Notes: generated from the letters alone by a model not told the origin. 10,430 bases of DNA from Phoronis pallida (GCA_028565715.1 JAOXYC010238793.1:1-10430); one strand, 5' to 3'; shown: positions 1 to 7,765, counted from the first letter of the stretch. A program made the numbers and translations.

Positions 1-298
1 TATACTAAATCTGAGGCCAAAAATAATTGTTTCTATGGGTTTTCACTTTAAAGGGACAGGCATATATGTTTGGATGGCTTTTAGGAAAATAGGTTATTGG
101 TAAATGTTATACATGATTAAAAAACAACTTTAGATTAAAATAATCAAATTTTCTTCCCATGTTGATCTCCTTTTAAGAACTTTGGGATGTCATCGAGGTA
201 TACTTTGTAACTGAAAACAACCAACCATCCTTAAAAGAGCATCCAGAAATATATGGCTGTTCCTATGATTGCCACTACCACCTGGCCATTCCTCCTAC
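1..298 (-). other. Intron following exon j (partial)
   Basis: AT-rich sequence downstream of the exon j donor (GTAGGA at 298-293). I found no block resembling the expected next dynein segment in either frame or strand, so the next exon should lie beyond the window edge. Confidence 0.7.
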
Positions 299-465
299 CT
301 TATGCACAGATTTCAACATCTGTTCTTCAAGTTCCAGCAGCCATTTCTCGACCTGACCGCGAGCCTTGGACGTGGAGATGGTTTCAGGTAGCTGGACGAC
401 CTCACCCTCACTACTCTTCATGTGAGTTATATCCAGAATATCAGTGAACTCAAGTCTTGCGATAC
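299..465 (-). CDS. DNAH1: Dynein heavy chain exon j (end of linker, before AAA1)
   Basis: Two bases plus 55 codons, fragment residues 560-615. It reads [35 protein letters not shown] and [20 protein letters not shown]. This covers the end of the linker, shortly before the stretch leading to AAA1 and its Walker A motif, which would be on later exons outside the window. The acceptor is TTGCCAAG at 466 with a weak pyrimidine tract; the donor is AAG then GTAGGA (phase 0). THMKSSEGE and [13 protein letters not shown] are the residues that most favour DNAH1 over DNAH3/7/12. A plus-strand open frame over the same bases is only a shadow. Confidence 0.93.
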
Positions 466-770
466 CTTGGCAACAAATATAGTAATTATAGCTTTAAAGC
501 CCCAGTCACATACTTCTTACATCATTTATACATTGTTAAAAAGCAGATCCAAGATTTTAAGTTATACTAATTTTCTAACTTTTTTTTTTTTTTCTAATTA
601 TCGAAATATTCTTCTAGAGTGGGTGCAATTTAGTTATAAATCAATCACAAAAGAAGCTGAAGATAATGCGAGTGTATTTATTAAATTTCTACCCATGCTA
701 AGCAAATTTTAGGTGAGGCACATGCCAGCCTTGACCTCACCTGAATCCACCTATTCCTTGCATTACTTAC
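466..770 (-). other. Intron between exons i and j (305 bp, phase 1)
   Basis: Compact intron with a GTAAGT donor and a CCAAG acceptor. It holds a run of 14 T on the plus strand near 581-594 (poly-A in the transcript) and no recognisable element. Open frames here are chance. Confidence 0.85.
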
Positions 771-978
771 CTTCAAAGCATTTCTTAAGATGGGGTTGAA
801 CCCTTGTTGGGTCCTTGGTCTCAGACAAGATCTCAAGCAACTCATCATTGGACAGGAAAAAGAATCGTGGGAAAAATAGACGCTTCTTCTCCAAATAATC
901 ATTGAGACCCTTCTGAATAAGCTCCAATAGTTCATTGGACTTCTTGAGGCGCTCCAGAATCTTGTCAATTGTGGCAAC
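771..978 (-). CDS. DNAH1: Dynein heavy chain exon i (linker core, [11 protein letters not shown])
   Basis: Sixty-nine codons plus one base, fragment residues 491-560. It begins [11 protein letters not shown], then [39 protein letters not shown] and [19 protein letters not shown]. The last two are signature sequences of the distal linker, nearly invariant in ciliary and cytoplasmic dyneins. Acceptor TTGATTTCACAG at 979. The donor is a perfect GTAAGT after a single G (phase 1), and G plus the next exon's GT gives glycine in FEGIARLEF. Confidence 0.97.
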
Positions 979-1319
979 CTGTGAAATCAATGAAACTGTG
1001 AAGCAAGACACTGAATATGTATAGACAATAATCATCTGGCCAATGTTTGTAACCTTTCACTGAATGATTCATGATTAATACAAAGCTAATGTCACACTAT
1101 ACTGATTGCGCTAATGCATGCCCAATGTATGGCAAAATCCCCATTAGGGAACTCTTGCGCATAACAGATGCCGAACAACAAACGCATGTCTACCAGACAA
1201 ACAATGGATAACTAACAGATATCATTGACAAAGAAGTACCGCACATGAACCGCATAAAAAGTACATTGAATGATAGTCAGGTTCCCTGTACAAGAACGGA
1301 TGCAAACCAGACAAGCACC

Positions 1320-1344
1320 TAATAATAATAATAATAATAATAAT
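1320..1344. repeat. (TAA)n microsatellite, about 8 units
   Basis: Uninterrupted TAA trinucleotide run. It is flanked by AAGCACC on the left (1313-1319) and GGTGCTT on the right (about 1348-1354), a 7-bp inverted pair around the microsatellite. The run adjoins the TATATAGCGC repeat, an association also hinted at by the second copy near 7817. Confidence 0.95.
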
Positions 1345-1400
1345 GTCGGTGCTTATATAGCGCTTTTTATTCGCTACGACTGAAAGAGGCCTACTACTAC
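1345..1400. repeat. TATATAGCGC dispersed repeat, copy 1
   Basis: The stretch GGTGCTTATATAGCGCTTTT follows the TAA run. A related stretch occurs at 7817-8010 (CTTATATAGTGCCTTT then AAAGCGCTTTACAA). From memory, sequences of this form are common dispersed repeats in invertebrate genomes; the limits given are approximate. Confidence 0.6.
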
Positions 1401-1731
1401 TAATAAGGAATGCACATGTAATGGACGAAATGCAAAACTACCGGACCATTAACAATTAGCCATTGCTGGACGAGGAACGTTAAAGGAAGTCCACACAGCC
1501 ACGGCACAAGAAATGGGAAAAGTAAGCATGGATGTACATTAATGTATAGTGTGACATTAGCTAAAGAAATGATAATCTTGTGTTTGCGACCTGATATGTG
1601 TTAAGAAAGTTATAAAACATGGGAGTTCTCCTAATCTTTGATCTCATTAATCAGATAAAAACTCTTTGTTTTGATAACATGATCAGAAGAACGTCTGTCC
1701 ATGTTCTATATTATTGTACTACAGCACAAAC

Positions 1732-1936
1732 CTGGAGGACACGTTTGTCCATCAGAGCAGACTTCATGATATCACGCCAGTTCTTATCCACCGTCGTGAA
1801 ACGTCGACCTTCTTCAGGCATCTGAGCCATGATATCAGGACTACTGAAGATCGGCTCTAAGTATAACCACGTGGCTTGAACTTTCAGCCACTCATCTAAT
1901 ATATCTTGAATGAGCACTAGTTTAGTCTCCCATTCT
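1732..1936 (-). CDS. DNAH1: Dynein heavy chain exon h (linker, [10 protein letters not shown])
   Basis: One base plus 68 codons, fragment residues 422-490. It contains [19 protein letters not shown], then [14 protein letters not shown] and [11 protein letters not shown], ending DKRVLQ. This is among the most conserved segments of dynein heavy chains. Acceptor TTTGTTTCCAG at 1937; donor CAG then GTTTGT (phase 0). The open frame extends about 80 bases beyond the acceptor, but that part has no family resemblance and is intron. Confidence 0.96.
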
Positions 1937-2254
1937 CTGGAAACAAATACATCGACAGTTATCGTATGTGTAGATAAATTGACACCATAGCATAGAAGGT
2001 CATCTTTACAGATGGTCATCAGGTTGCGTCTTCAATGCCCAATATTCAAACAAACTAATATTCCAGGTTGTAATTTAAGGTACCTCAGTCCCTAGTTCAA
2101 TCCTCACACTGACGCACTTCTCTTAAAGCTCGGTTTTTTATTCCTGTCATCTCAATGAAATGTTATATAGGATGGGAGGAATGCACTGGTGGGTTTTGGT
2201 CATTCTTAGATTTTGTATTGTTTCTAGACATATAGATTGTTTGTATGTCCATAC
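1937..2254 (-). other. Intron between exons g and h (318 bp, phase 2)
   Basis: Compact AT-rich intron with a GTATGG donor and TTTCCAG acceptor. I see no repeat or other feature in it. Confidence 0.85.
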
Positions 2255-2403
2255 CTGATTTCATTTTCAAAAGGTTTTATGAAAGGTGATCCTCTCATAG
2301 TTTGGGTCTTTACAATATGGTCATCAAGCAACAACTGAATATCATCAATAGACGAGAGAATGTGTGTACCAGTCTCCCTGTATGGAATCATGACAAACTC
2401 AAT
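2255..2403 (-). CDS. DNAH1: Dynein heavy chain exon g (linker, YRETGTHIL)
   Basis: Forty-nine codons plus two bases, fragment residues 373-422. It has [16 protein letters not shown], then the helix [15 protein letters not shown], then [18 protein letters not shown]. The Y-R/K-E-T-G-T motif and the DDHIVKTQ stretch are conserved in the linker of axonemal heavy chains. The acceptor follows a run of eight T residues (TTCCAG at 2404). The donor is GTATGG after AG, and AG plus the A of the next exon makes the arginine of EIREWE. Confidence 0.95.
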
Positions 2404-2912
2404 CTGGAAAAAAAACACCACCACAATCTGTACCATTCAAAAACAAAAAGATTCTGTTATATTTATAGTCACCAATACTTGGCTACATAAAAAATTTGGT
2501 TTCAATACATTGGAACTTGTGATTAAACTATGTGCATAGAAAGTAGAGAGTGCAAGTTGCATTATTTTGAAGTTCATTTTCTAAGTGGAAAAAATATGGC
2601 AGAACTGCAATTTCTATTTTTTACTTTGAAGGCATACTATCTAGTAAAGAACGAAAAAACACATCTTAAAAACAAGTTCAAAATCTTCAGACAGCCCAGC
2701 AGGTTTCTGAGCTCTGCAAGTTTCCCACTGTTTGACATAAGTTGGATTTTTCGCGTGCTTACAATGGACAGTCTATTAACTTGCAACAATGTCTCTCACT
2801 TTTTTGAACTATTACATAATAAGTTTCAGATCATGGAAACTGATGGCTAATAAGGGCAATATGTATTTACTGTAGATTTTTCAAAACAGAAAGGATTTTG
2901 GGCAGTTAAACT

Positions 2913-3008
2913 TTATTACCAATGATTAGAAAATATGTATCTTCACAAGAAGTATTTTAACCATTTAAATGTCGGATAGAATATCTTTAAATCAACTATT
3001 GGTAATAA
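2913..3008. repeat. Short element bounded by 11-bp inverted repeats
   Basis: TTATTACCAAT at 2913-2923 is perfectly inverted as ATTGGTAATAA at 2998-3008, enclosing about 74 bases of AT-rich sequence. It could be a tiny foldback element or chance in AT-rich DNA. Confidence 0.4.
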
Positions 3009-3060
3009 GAATACATATTAAATTAATGTACTTTTATTGGCAGAAAGTGTTGTTTGAGAT

Positions 3061-3091
3061 GACAGAAAGTCTAGTTTTGAAACTTTCTGTC
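3061..3091. repeat. Hairpin with 10-bp stem
   Basis: GACAGAAAGT (3061-3070) pairs with ACTTTCTGTC (3082-3091) across an 11-base loop. A further direct copy of CAGAAAGT lies just upstream at about 3042-3049. No function is implied. Confidence 0.5.
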
Positions 3092-3175
3092 TTGTAAACA
3101 ATTAGGATCAGCATTTGGCATAATATATGAGAGTTAGAGTAAGAGTAGAACTAGATTGAGTGAATTGTTACATAC

Positions 3176-3439
3176 TGGATCCCATTCACCCTTCATCTTT
3201 TCCATGGCTTTCTCAAGTGAGTACTCTTTACTGGCAGCTTCAGAGATGTTCTCAAACTTTGGAATGTAAGAGTCTAGATTCATATCAATATAACGTGACA
3301 GGTTAGAGTCCTCATCGGGCTTCAGGTTGAAGCCTACAATCTCTGACATTTGTTCCCAATGACGATCACGTAGACCAGGGTTAAAGAGAGTCTGTACAAG
3401 TGGTATATGGTCTTTGAACTCTTCAACACGGGCTTTCAC
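3176..3439 (-). CDS. DNAH1: Dynein heavy chain exon f (linker, [10 protein letters not shown])
   Basis: Eighty-eight codons in phase 0-0, fragment residues 285-372. It contains the strongly conserved [20 protein letters not shown], directly followed by [13 protein letters not shown], which is a diagnostic linker motif. Near the end is [20 protein letters not shown] with WDP. The acceptor is TTGTTTTAG at 3440; the donor is CCA then GTATGT. The frame opens with GTG, which is an internal valine codon after splicing, not a start. Confidence 0.96.
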
Positions 3440-3548
3440 CTAAAACAAATAATGTCAATGCTTGCTAATGACCAGTTATCTCCCATGTGATATGTTTGCT
3501 AATAAGGGGTTATCTCATTTGTTTATCAACTAGAGCAACGCTAAAGGG

Positions 3549-4224
3549 ATGCGCCCACGGGGGTATGCAACTCGACATTTACCAAGATAGAGTTAAACAT
3601 TGCTCCCGTCACACAAGAACATGACTTTGTGTGCAAAATTTCATCAAAATCCGTCAAAGGGTTTCATATTAGATAATTGACGGAAACCAAAATTGCAGAC
3701 GATTTCAAATTCATATTGGCTAACAGGGGGAGCTGGAGTAATCGTGACTCAAAAATTGACTGGTGTTGGCGCATCCATACAGAGAACATATGTTTTGAAT
3801 TTCATCAAAATCCGTCAAGCAGTTTCGAAGATAATTGACGGAAACCAAAATTGTGGAAGATTTCAAATTTATTTTTGCCAACAGGGGGAGCTGGAGTGAT
3901 CGCGACGGTCTGAAAATCGACTGGTGCCGGCGCATTCATACAGAGAACATATGTTCCGAGTTTTGTCAAAATCCATCAATCAGTTTCGAAGATAATTGAC
4001 GGAAACCAAAACTGTGGCAAACAGGGGGAGCTGGAGTAGTTGGATCAGGCCGAAAATCACCTCGTGCCGGCGCATCTATACAGAGAACATACGTTCCGGA
4101 AATCGTCAAAATCCATCAATCAGTTTCGAAGATAATTGACGGAAACCAAAATTGTGGACGTCCGTCCAGACGTCCAGACGACCGGACGGACATGATAGCA
4201 ATATGCGCCCTATTGTGGGCGCAT
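3549..4224. mobile_element. 676-bp element with 10-bp inverted ends and internal tandem array
   Basis: ATGCGCCCAC at 3549-3558 is inverted as GTGGGCGCAT at 4215-4224. The right end is itself a hairpin: ATGCGCCC (4203-4210) pairs with GGGCGCAT (4217-4224). Just inside lies a CG-rich block in which GTCCGTCC (4160-4167) pairs with GGACGGAC (4184-4191). The interior is a tandem array. No credible coding frame is present; open frames through it follow the repeat. It resembles a non-autonomous DNA element of the sort seen in marine invertebrates, but I cannot name the family. No clear target-site duplication was seen. Confidence 0.65.
3641..4160. repeat. Tandem repeat, period about 161 bp, three and a half units
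   Basis: The landmark TCAAAATCC[G/A]TCAA recurs at about 3641, 3802, 3963 and 4102, giving spacings of 161, 161 and 139. Each unit also carries AGTTTCGAAGATAATTGACG (or a close variant), GGAAACCAAAA, CAGGGGGAGCTGGAGT and CATACAGAGAACATA. The shorter third unit lacks about 22 bases (the GATTTCAAATTT... segment) before CAGGGGGAG. Divergence is modest, so the array is relatively young or homogenised. Confidence 0.85.
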
Positions 4225-4477
4225 AATAATTTATCTCCAAAAATACAGTGTACAACGTTCTGCCAAGATGGAAGTTTTATTATGTATTTCTAGAGTTTTC
4301 CAAGGTTTAACAAATAATAAACTCTAAATTGTGCCAGTGTAACAATTACGCAATGACTTCTCGCTTATCACTTTTAAATATACAATCAACATTTCCATTC
4401 GTTTAAATAACTTATTTATTCCGAGGTTGTTTATTCCTTTCATACCATCTTCAATTTAAAGAAAAACAATCACAAAC

Positions 4478-4613
4478 CTTTGTTGAAATTTTCTTAGCAG
4501 TGGCCACATTCTCAAATCCCTTTTCCAGCTTGTACAATTTCCTCCATATGTTTCCAACTTCCTGATCCACAATGTCTGGATCAACATTAGTCATGGAGCC
4601 ATCCATCCACATC
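4478..4613 (-). CDS. DNAH1: Dynein heavy chain exon e (linker)
   Basis: One base plus 45 codons, fragment residues 239-284. It carries MWMDGSMTNVDPDIVDQEVG followed by IWRKLYKLEKGFENVATAKK. The W-R-x-L-Y-K-L-E-K pattern is a typical linker helix of axonemal heavy chains. Acceptor TGTGTGCAG at 4614; donor AAG then GTTTGT (phase 0). The open frame here is short enough that simple length-filtered ORF searches miss it, but the join between exons d and f depends on it and restores full colinearity. Confidence 0.94.
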
Positions 4614-5094
4614 CTGCACACATACAACACAGATTTTTATAACTAATTATAATTTTTGACAATCTTAATTCTGTATTTTTTGTGTCTCATCATTCATAAG
4701 TGAATAGTTTTCTACTTTTATATTGTAATTTTAATTCATGCGTCCTGATTTAATTGTAGAAAAGTGACACAAAATCTTTTACTTAGTACTTAAAATAATT
4801 ACTTAAATGACAACTCTATTTTAAAACCCTTTACAAATTACAGTTACAACATTTTGATCCACAACATCAGCTGTTTACAACACATATAACCAATTATGTG
4901 AAACTGACATAAAAAAATCCCATATCTCTCAAGAGTTTACAGTAACTTGTGGGAACAAACAAAACATCACATTAACACGATGAGTAAATTGTTCATTTGC
5001 TCCCGAAATCCATCGGTTAAAAAGTACACTGACTGGGTGAGAGAATCTTTGTGGTAATCAAATTTATCACTTAACTACCCTTATATTCGAATTG

Positions 5095-5111
5095 ATATCA
5101 CTTTGTGATAT
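5095..5111. repeat. Small hairpin, 7-bp stem
   Basis: ATATCAC and GTGATAT flank a TTT loop. A second inverted pair, AAAGCATT near 5158-5165 and AATGCTTT near 5183-5190, lies downstream. Both may belong to the same foldback element family as the palindrome at 5258-5373. Confidence 0.4.
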
Positions 5112-5257
5112 ACTTTGTATTATAACAAGTGGAGTACACGAGTACTGAAACACGTGAAAAGCATTGTGCGCGGCACTTGCATAATGCTTTAGACGTGAAG
5201 AATTGTAAAGTTCAAGAATGTAAAGAATATTGAAATTCTCACAGATTCTGAAAATCA

Positions 5258-5373
5258 TGGGAAGTACTACCACCTTTTATTGGATTCGATTTTGAAAAAT
5301 CATAGAACTCGCCAAAGGCTCGTTCTATGATTTTTCAAAATCTCATCCAATGAAAAGGTGGTATTACTTCCCA
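5258..5373. mobile_element. Long near-perfect palindrome (foldback element)
   Basis: The left arm (5258-5313) and right arm (5317-5373) are reverse complements over 56-57 bases with about five mismatches and one single-base gap, separated by only three bases (AAA). The shared landmarks are TGGGAAGTA, TACCACCTTTT, ATTGGAT and ATTTTGAAAAATCATAGAAC. Weaker complementarity continues outward to about 5244 and 5388 (GATTCT on both sides). The transcript could form a very stable stem. This is best explained as a foldback transposon relic or small palindromic repeat family. A plus-strand open frame starting at 5350 is incidental. Confidence 0.8.
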
Positions 5374-5609
5374 GTCATTGTAAGAATCACTTTGTATCTT
5401 GAAAATGCCAAAATCATTAGCAGAGAACAAAACCAGTGCACGAGGAATATCAAAGAATCTATCAACATCAAGAAAAATTGCCCAAGAGGTGGCAGATTAA
5501 TTCTACCTCCAGTTTATGATCAAGTGCTAAAGTAAAAGAACTCCACAACGGGATACAACTGACCATCACCCAGTAAGTGAACTCTTTAACCAATCACTAA
5601 AACACTCAC

Positions 5610-5746
5610 TTGTATTTGGAGTTGAAGTCTACAGTTGTCTCATATAACTCATAGTACGGTTTAAGAACATTGAGAACTTTCTGTCTCATAGGATATGCGC
5701 TTGTCTGCCAGCCAAATGCTTCCTCTTCAGCATTGAATGCCTCAAT
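5610..5746 (-). CDS. DNAH1: Dynein heavy chain exon d (start of linker, EEEAFGW)
   Basis: Forty-five codons plus two bases, fragment residues 194-239. The EEEAFGWQTSAYP motif and the later YELYETTVDFNSKY mark the beginning of the linker region (DHC_N2) in family comparisons known to me. The acceptor is TTCTTTTCAAG at 5747. The donor is a strong GTGAGT after AA (phase 2), and AA plus the next exon's G makes the lysine of SKYKMWMDG. The linker is the lever that lies across the AAA ring and changes angle with the nucleotide state of AAA1. Confidence 0.95.
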
Positions 5747-6270
5747 CTTGAAAAGAAGTTCAATAACACAATGTTTTGAAATAAATGCAAATGACTCTAA
5801 TTTAATAAATAAAACAATGTTTTTAAATAAATTCATCCTGTTGGTGATATAAATGAAAGAAATTTATAATGCATCTATTGTCAACTGTAATAACCTGCCA
5901 CCCCCATATAAAGTGGTTAGAAGTTTGGACTAATATTGCCAAACTTATTTAAAAAGTATGAGGAAAAATTCTGGATTTAACAGGCAATTCACCCAGATGC
6001 ACTTCACAAAATTTCTGACAATTTCACTTTACTACTTGTTTTGGTAAGTTTGTTATCATGGGAACAACTTTTTCAAAATCGTTATGAAAATCTATAAACC
6101 AAATGAAAATGTGCTGAATAACACACCTTCAGAATTTTGTTGTCAGAGCTCATACAGTTTTTGAGAAACTAGGTTCCAAAAGTTGAAGACGCTTTTTTAT
6201 TGTCACCTGATATACATATCTTTCCCGAGATGCTTGAGGCTCTTAAGGCTTTTAAAAAAATCCTGCTTAC
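5747..6270 (-). other. Intron between exons c and d (524 bp, phase 0)
   Basis: AT-rich intron, donor GTAAGC, acceptor TTTTCAAG. I detect no repeat element or coding block; open frames entering from the exons stop within it. Confidence 0.85.
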
Positions 6271-6417
6271 CTTGTCAGCGGCAGTCTGTAGTTTATTGTC
6301 GAGCGCTTGTGCTTTTTTAAGGTACTTCTGAATATCAGCCATGTCCCCAAACTGTGCAAACTCTTCAGCCTGCTTACTATAGCCTTCTAACTCCTCTTGG
6401 AAACGTTCACGTCTCAG
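6271..6417 (-). CDS. DNAH1: Dynein heavy chain exon c (pre-linker helices)
   Basis: Forty-nine codons in phase 0-0, fragment residues 145-193. It starts LRRERFQEELEGYSKQAEEF, contains FGDMADIQKYLKKAQAL and ends LQTAADK. It is rich in Glu, Lys and Gln and almost certainly alpha-helical. The acceptor is CTGTCCTCAG at 6418 and the donor is AAG then GTAAGC, both close to consensus. It joins exon b as EEALK-LRRERF and exon d as AADK-IEAFN, both as in other ciliary heavy chains. Confidence 0.95.
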
Positions 6418-6925
6418 CTGAGGACAGACAAACATGGTGTGATCAATGTTAATCAAAATGAATCAAAAGCCATATTTCAAAATCCACTCTTATTTGGAAT
6501 ATATCAACTCAACTTCAAAGATAAAACATAAGGTTTGTCGATGTGAACAATGTTGGTAACTTAGCCTTTAGAAACCAAAAATTCTTTTCAAAATTTATCA
6601 AAGAAACCATTATGAGTAATATACAGTTAGTCAATGTTTCCAGAAAAGAGAAACATTTTTAACTACAGATAGTGACTCCTGATATTGTAACTTGAAAGAT
6701 TCACAAAAATAGGTTGTCTGACAAAAAAGTAACACGAGGGAAAGATGTAAGCCTAATAACCAAGTCCATCAAACAAAGATTTATTAAAATTTAGACATAA
6801 AAACATCTATTTCAATTTAATAGAAACAGTGTGATAATCTTCAATATAGCATCTATTTCAATCAATATTGAGAAAACGTCAGCATTGAATGAGTCATTAA
6901 GAGAATGATCACAAGATTGGCATAC
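6418..6925 (-). other. Intron between exons b and c (508 bp, phase 0)
   Basis: AT-rich intron, donor GTATGC, acceptor TGTCCTCAG. Nothing further recognised in it. Confidence 0.85.
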
Positions 6926-7229
6926 CTTCAGTGCTTCCTCGTATTGTGTTCTCTTGTCACCAATTATCAACTTATGTTCCTCAAAGATACTGGTCATACG
7001 ACCATGCCACATAAACGTAGCCGTGTTTAACCGCATCTCTTGTGGTGAGAACTGGGTGTTTTCTACCAGAAATTGTAATCGATCACGAGCCGACTCCAGA
7101 CCTTTTTCAAGGTCAAATATGGTGACTTTCTCCACCTTTTCAATATATTCTTTCAGTTCCATGAGTTGTTCAGTGTTTGCAGGAGTTGTGAGTGCTTTCT
7201 CTGATATGATCTCATACTCACCACACAAC
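6926..7229 (-). CDS. DNAH1: Dynein heavy chain exon b (tail, helical/coiled region)
   Basis: The longest exon here: one base plus 101 codons, fragment residues 43-144. It contains CGEYEIISEKALTTPANTEQ, then LMELKEYIEKVEK and DLEKGLESARDRLQFLVE, charged heptad-like helices. These are followed by FSPQEMRLNTATFMWHGRM and end at YEEALK. The segment is conserved in ciliary heavy chains just ahead of the linker. The acceptor is ATATTGTAG at 7230 and the donor is AAG then GTATGC (phase 0). The first in-frame ATG or TTG inside this block is not a start, because the preceding exon joins cleanly. Confidence 0.95.
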
Positions 7230-7598
7230 CTACAATATCAAGTACATCATTTCATTAAATTATGTCCCCCATTGTGGACAACAAGTCCTTTTTGATGCAG
7301 TAACATAATTTAACAGTTCATGGACATTTCATTCCAAGTGGTAATTTAATGCTTCGTTTACACTGGGCTCAAGCTTTCAACATTCTCCTCATTTCACCAA
7401 AATGGGAAAGATGAAGGGGGCATACGATCAAATCAGGATGACTTGCGATGTATTAATTGAAGTTTGTTTCGTACACTATGTAAGAGATGAACTTGAAATA
7501 ACCGAATAATTCGGAGCTCAGTGATAAGGTTCTTTCAAATTTAAATGATTAGTTTGAGTTCCTAATCACATCGCTTTGTTACATATAAAGATAATCAC
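7230..7598 (-). other. Intron between exons a and b (369 bp, phase 2)
   Basis: Compact intron with a GTGATT donor and ATTGTAG acceptor; no repeat seen. A plus-strand open frame across exon b and into this intron is a shadow of the dynein exon. Confidence 0.85.
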
Positions 7599-7726
7599 TT
7601 TTTGTTAGCTTCTTGATGGTCTTGTGACATGCGTAGTAGAAGGCGAGATGCCAAGTTCTCTGCTCTTTTAGCCAGTGCACGAATCAGTTCATCACAATGT
7701 ACCTCAAACATACCAAGACGAATCAC
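7599..7726 (-). CDS. DNAH1: Dynein heavy chain exon a (tail end, GMFEVHC motif)
   Basis: Forty-two codons plus two bases, opening VIRLGMFEVHCDELIRAL and continuing through a basic helical stretch (AKRAENLASRLL) to EANK. This motif is a conserved landmark in the heavy-chain tail, upstream of the linker. The acceptor is TTTGTAG at 7727 and the donor is GTGATT after AA, giving intron phase 2. The donor is weaker than the others, but the split codon AA+G restores lysine in the expected EANKKLCGEYE context. The exon starts in phase 0, so at least one exon lies upstream. The tail binds intermediate and light chains in the arm base; this part is expected to be helical. Confidence 0.93.
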
Positions 7727-7765
7727 CTACAAAGACAAGTTTAGGTAAAAGCTCTGACATGAACT

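Larger units (their letters stand above)
1084..1562. mobile_element. Non-autonomous DNA transposon-like element with 19-bp terminal inverted repeats
   Basis: AGCTAATGTCACACTATAC at 1084-1102 is perfectly inverted at 1544-1562, giving a 479-bp unit with no open frame of note. The inside is distinctive: A- and C-rich on the plus strand from about 1150 to 1320, then a (TAA)n microsatellite and a TATATAGCGC-containing stretch. This is the layout of a miniature inverted-repeat transposable element, perhaps with a second repeat nested in it. A target-site duplication is not obvious: the flanks are A-rich and only short matches are possible. Confidence 0.75.
979..1731 (-). other. Intron between exons h and i (753 bp, phase 0)
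   Basis: Most of this intron is occupied by the terminal-inverted-repeat element at 1084-1562. Without it the intron would be about 274 bp, like the compact introns next to it. Confidence 0.85.
2404..3175 (-). other. Intron between exons f and g (772 bp, phase 0)
   Basis: AT-rich intron with a GTATGT donor and T8CCAG acceptor. It contains a 96-bp inverted-repeat unit at 2913-3008 and a hairpin at 3061-3091. A 106-codon plus-strand open frame at 2530-2850 has no recognisable family signature and biased, AT-rich composition, so I do not call it a gene. Confidence 0.8.
3440..4477 (-). other. Intron between exons e and f (1038 bp, phase 0)
   Basis: The longest intron between two confidently called exons. 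Most of it is the repeat element at 3549-4224; the remainder is plain AT-rich sequence. Donor GTTTGT, acceptor TTGTTTTAG. Confidence 0.85.
4614..5609 (-). other. Intron between exons d and e (996 bp, phase 2)
   Basis: AT-rich intron with a strong GTGAGT donor and TGTGTGCAG acceptor. From 4620 to about 5065 I see nothing beyond AT-rich sequence. From 5091 onward it holds several hairpins, ending in the long palindrome at 5258-5373. Confidence 0.85.
299..7726 (-). other. DNAH1: Partial gene span: axonemal dynein heavy chain, ten internal exons
   Basis: Ten coding blocks on the minus strand join into one uninterrupted 615-codon reading frame, with GT donors and AG acceptors at every junction. 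The joined protein matches the tail-to-linker part of ciliary dynein heavy chains, the ATP-driven motors that bend axonemes. Characteristic stretches include [53 protein letters not shown] and [12 protein letters not shown]. Dynein heavy chains are normally above 4000 residues, so this is an internal fragment: there is no start codon, no stop codon and none of the AAA motor. The paralogue assignment rests on remembered family differences after the linker ([22 protein letters not shown]), which look most like DNAH1. That choice is about even to somewhat better odds; dynein heavy chain itself is near certain. Confidence 0.9.

Noticed and set aside
253-447. 64-codon plus-strand open frame
   Set aside because: It lies antisense over dynein exon j, whose minus-strand translation matches the linker end and splices in frame.
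681-977. 98-codon minus-strand open frame in another frame
   Set aside because: It is an alternate-frame shadow of exon i; the correct frame gives the [11 protein letters not shown] signature.
2530-2850. 106-codon plus-strand open frame in the f-g intron
   Set aside because: AT-rich composition, no recognised motif, and location inside a well-bounded intron make chance the simplest explanation.
3549-4224. CRISPR-like array
   Set aside because: The units are about 161 bp, tandem without unique spacers, and the setting is an animal intron.
6954-7295. 113-codon plus-strand open frame
   Set aside because: Antisense shadow of exon b; it crosses the exon boundary with no change and has no family resemblance.
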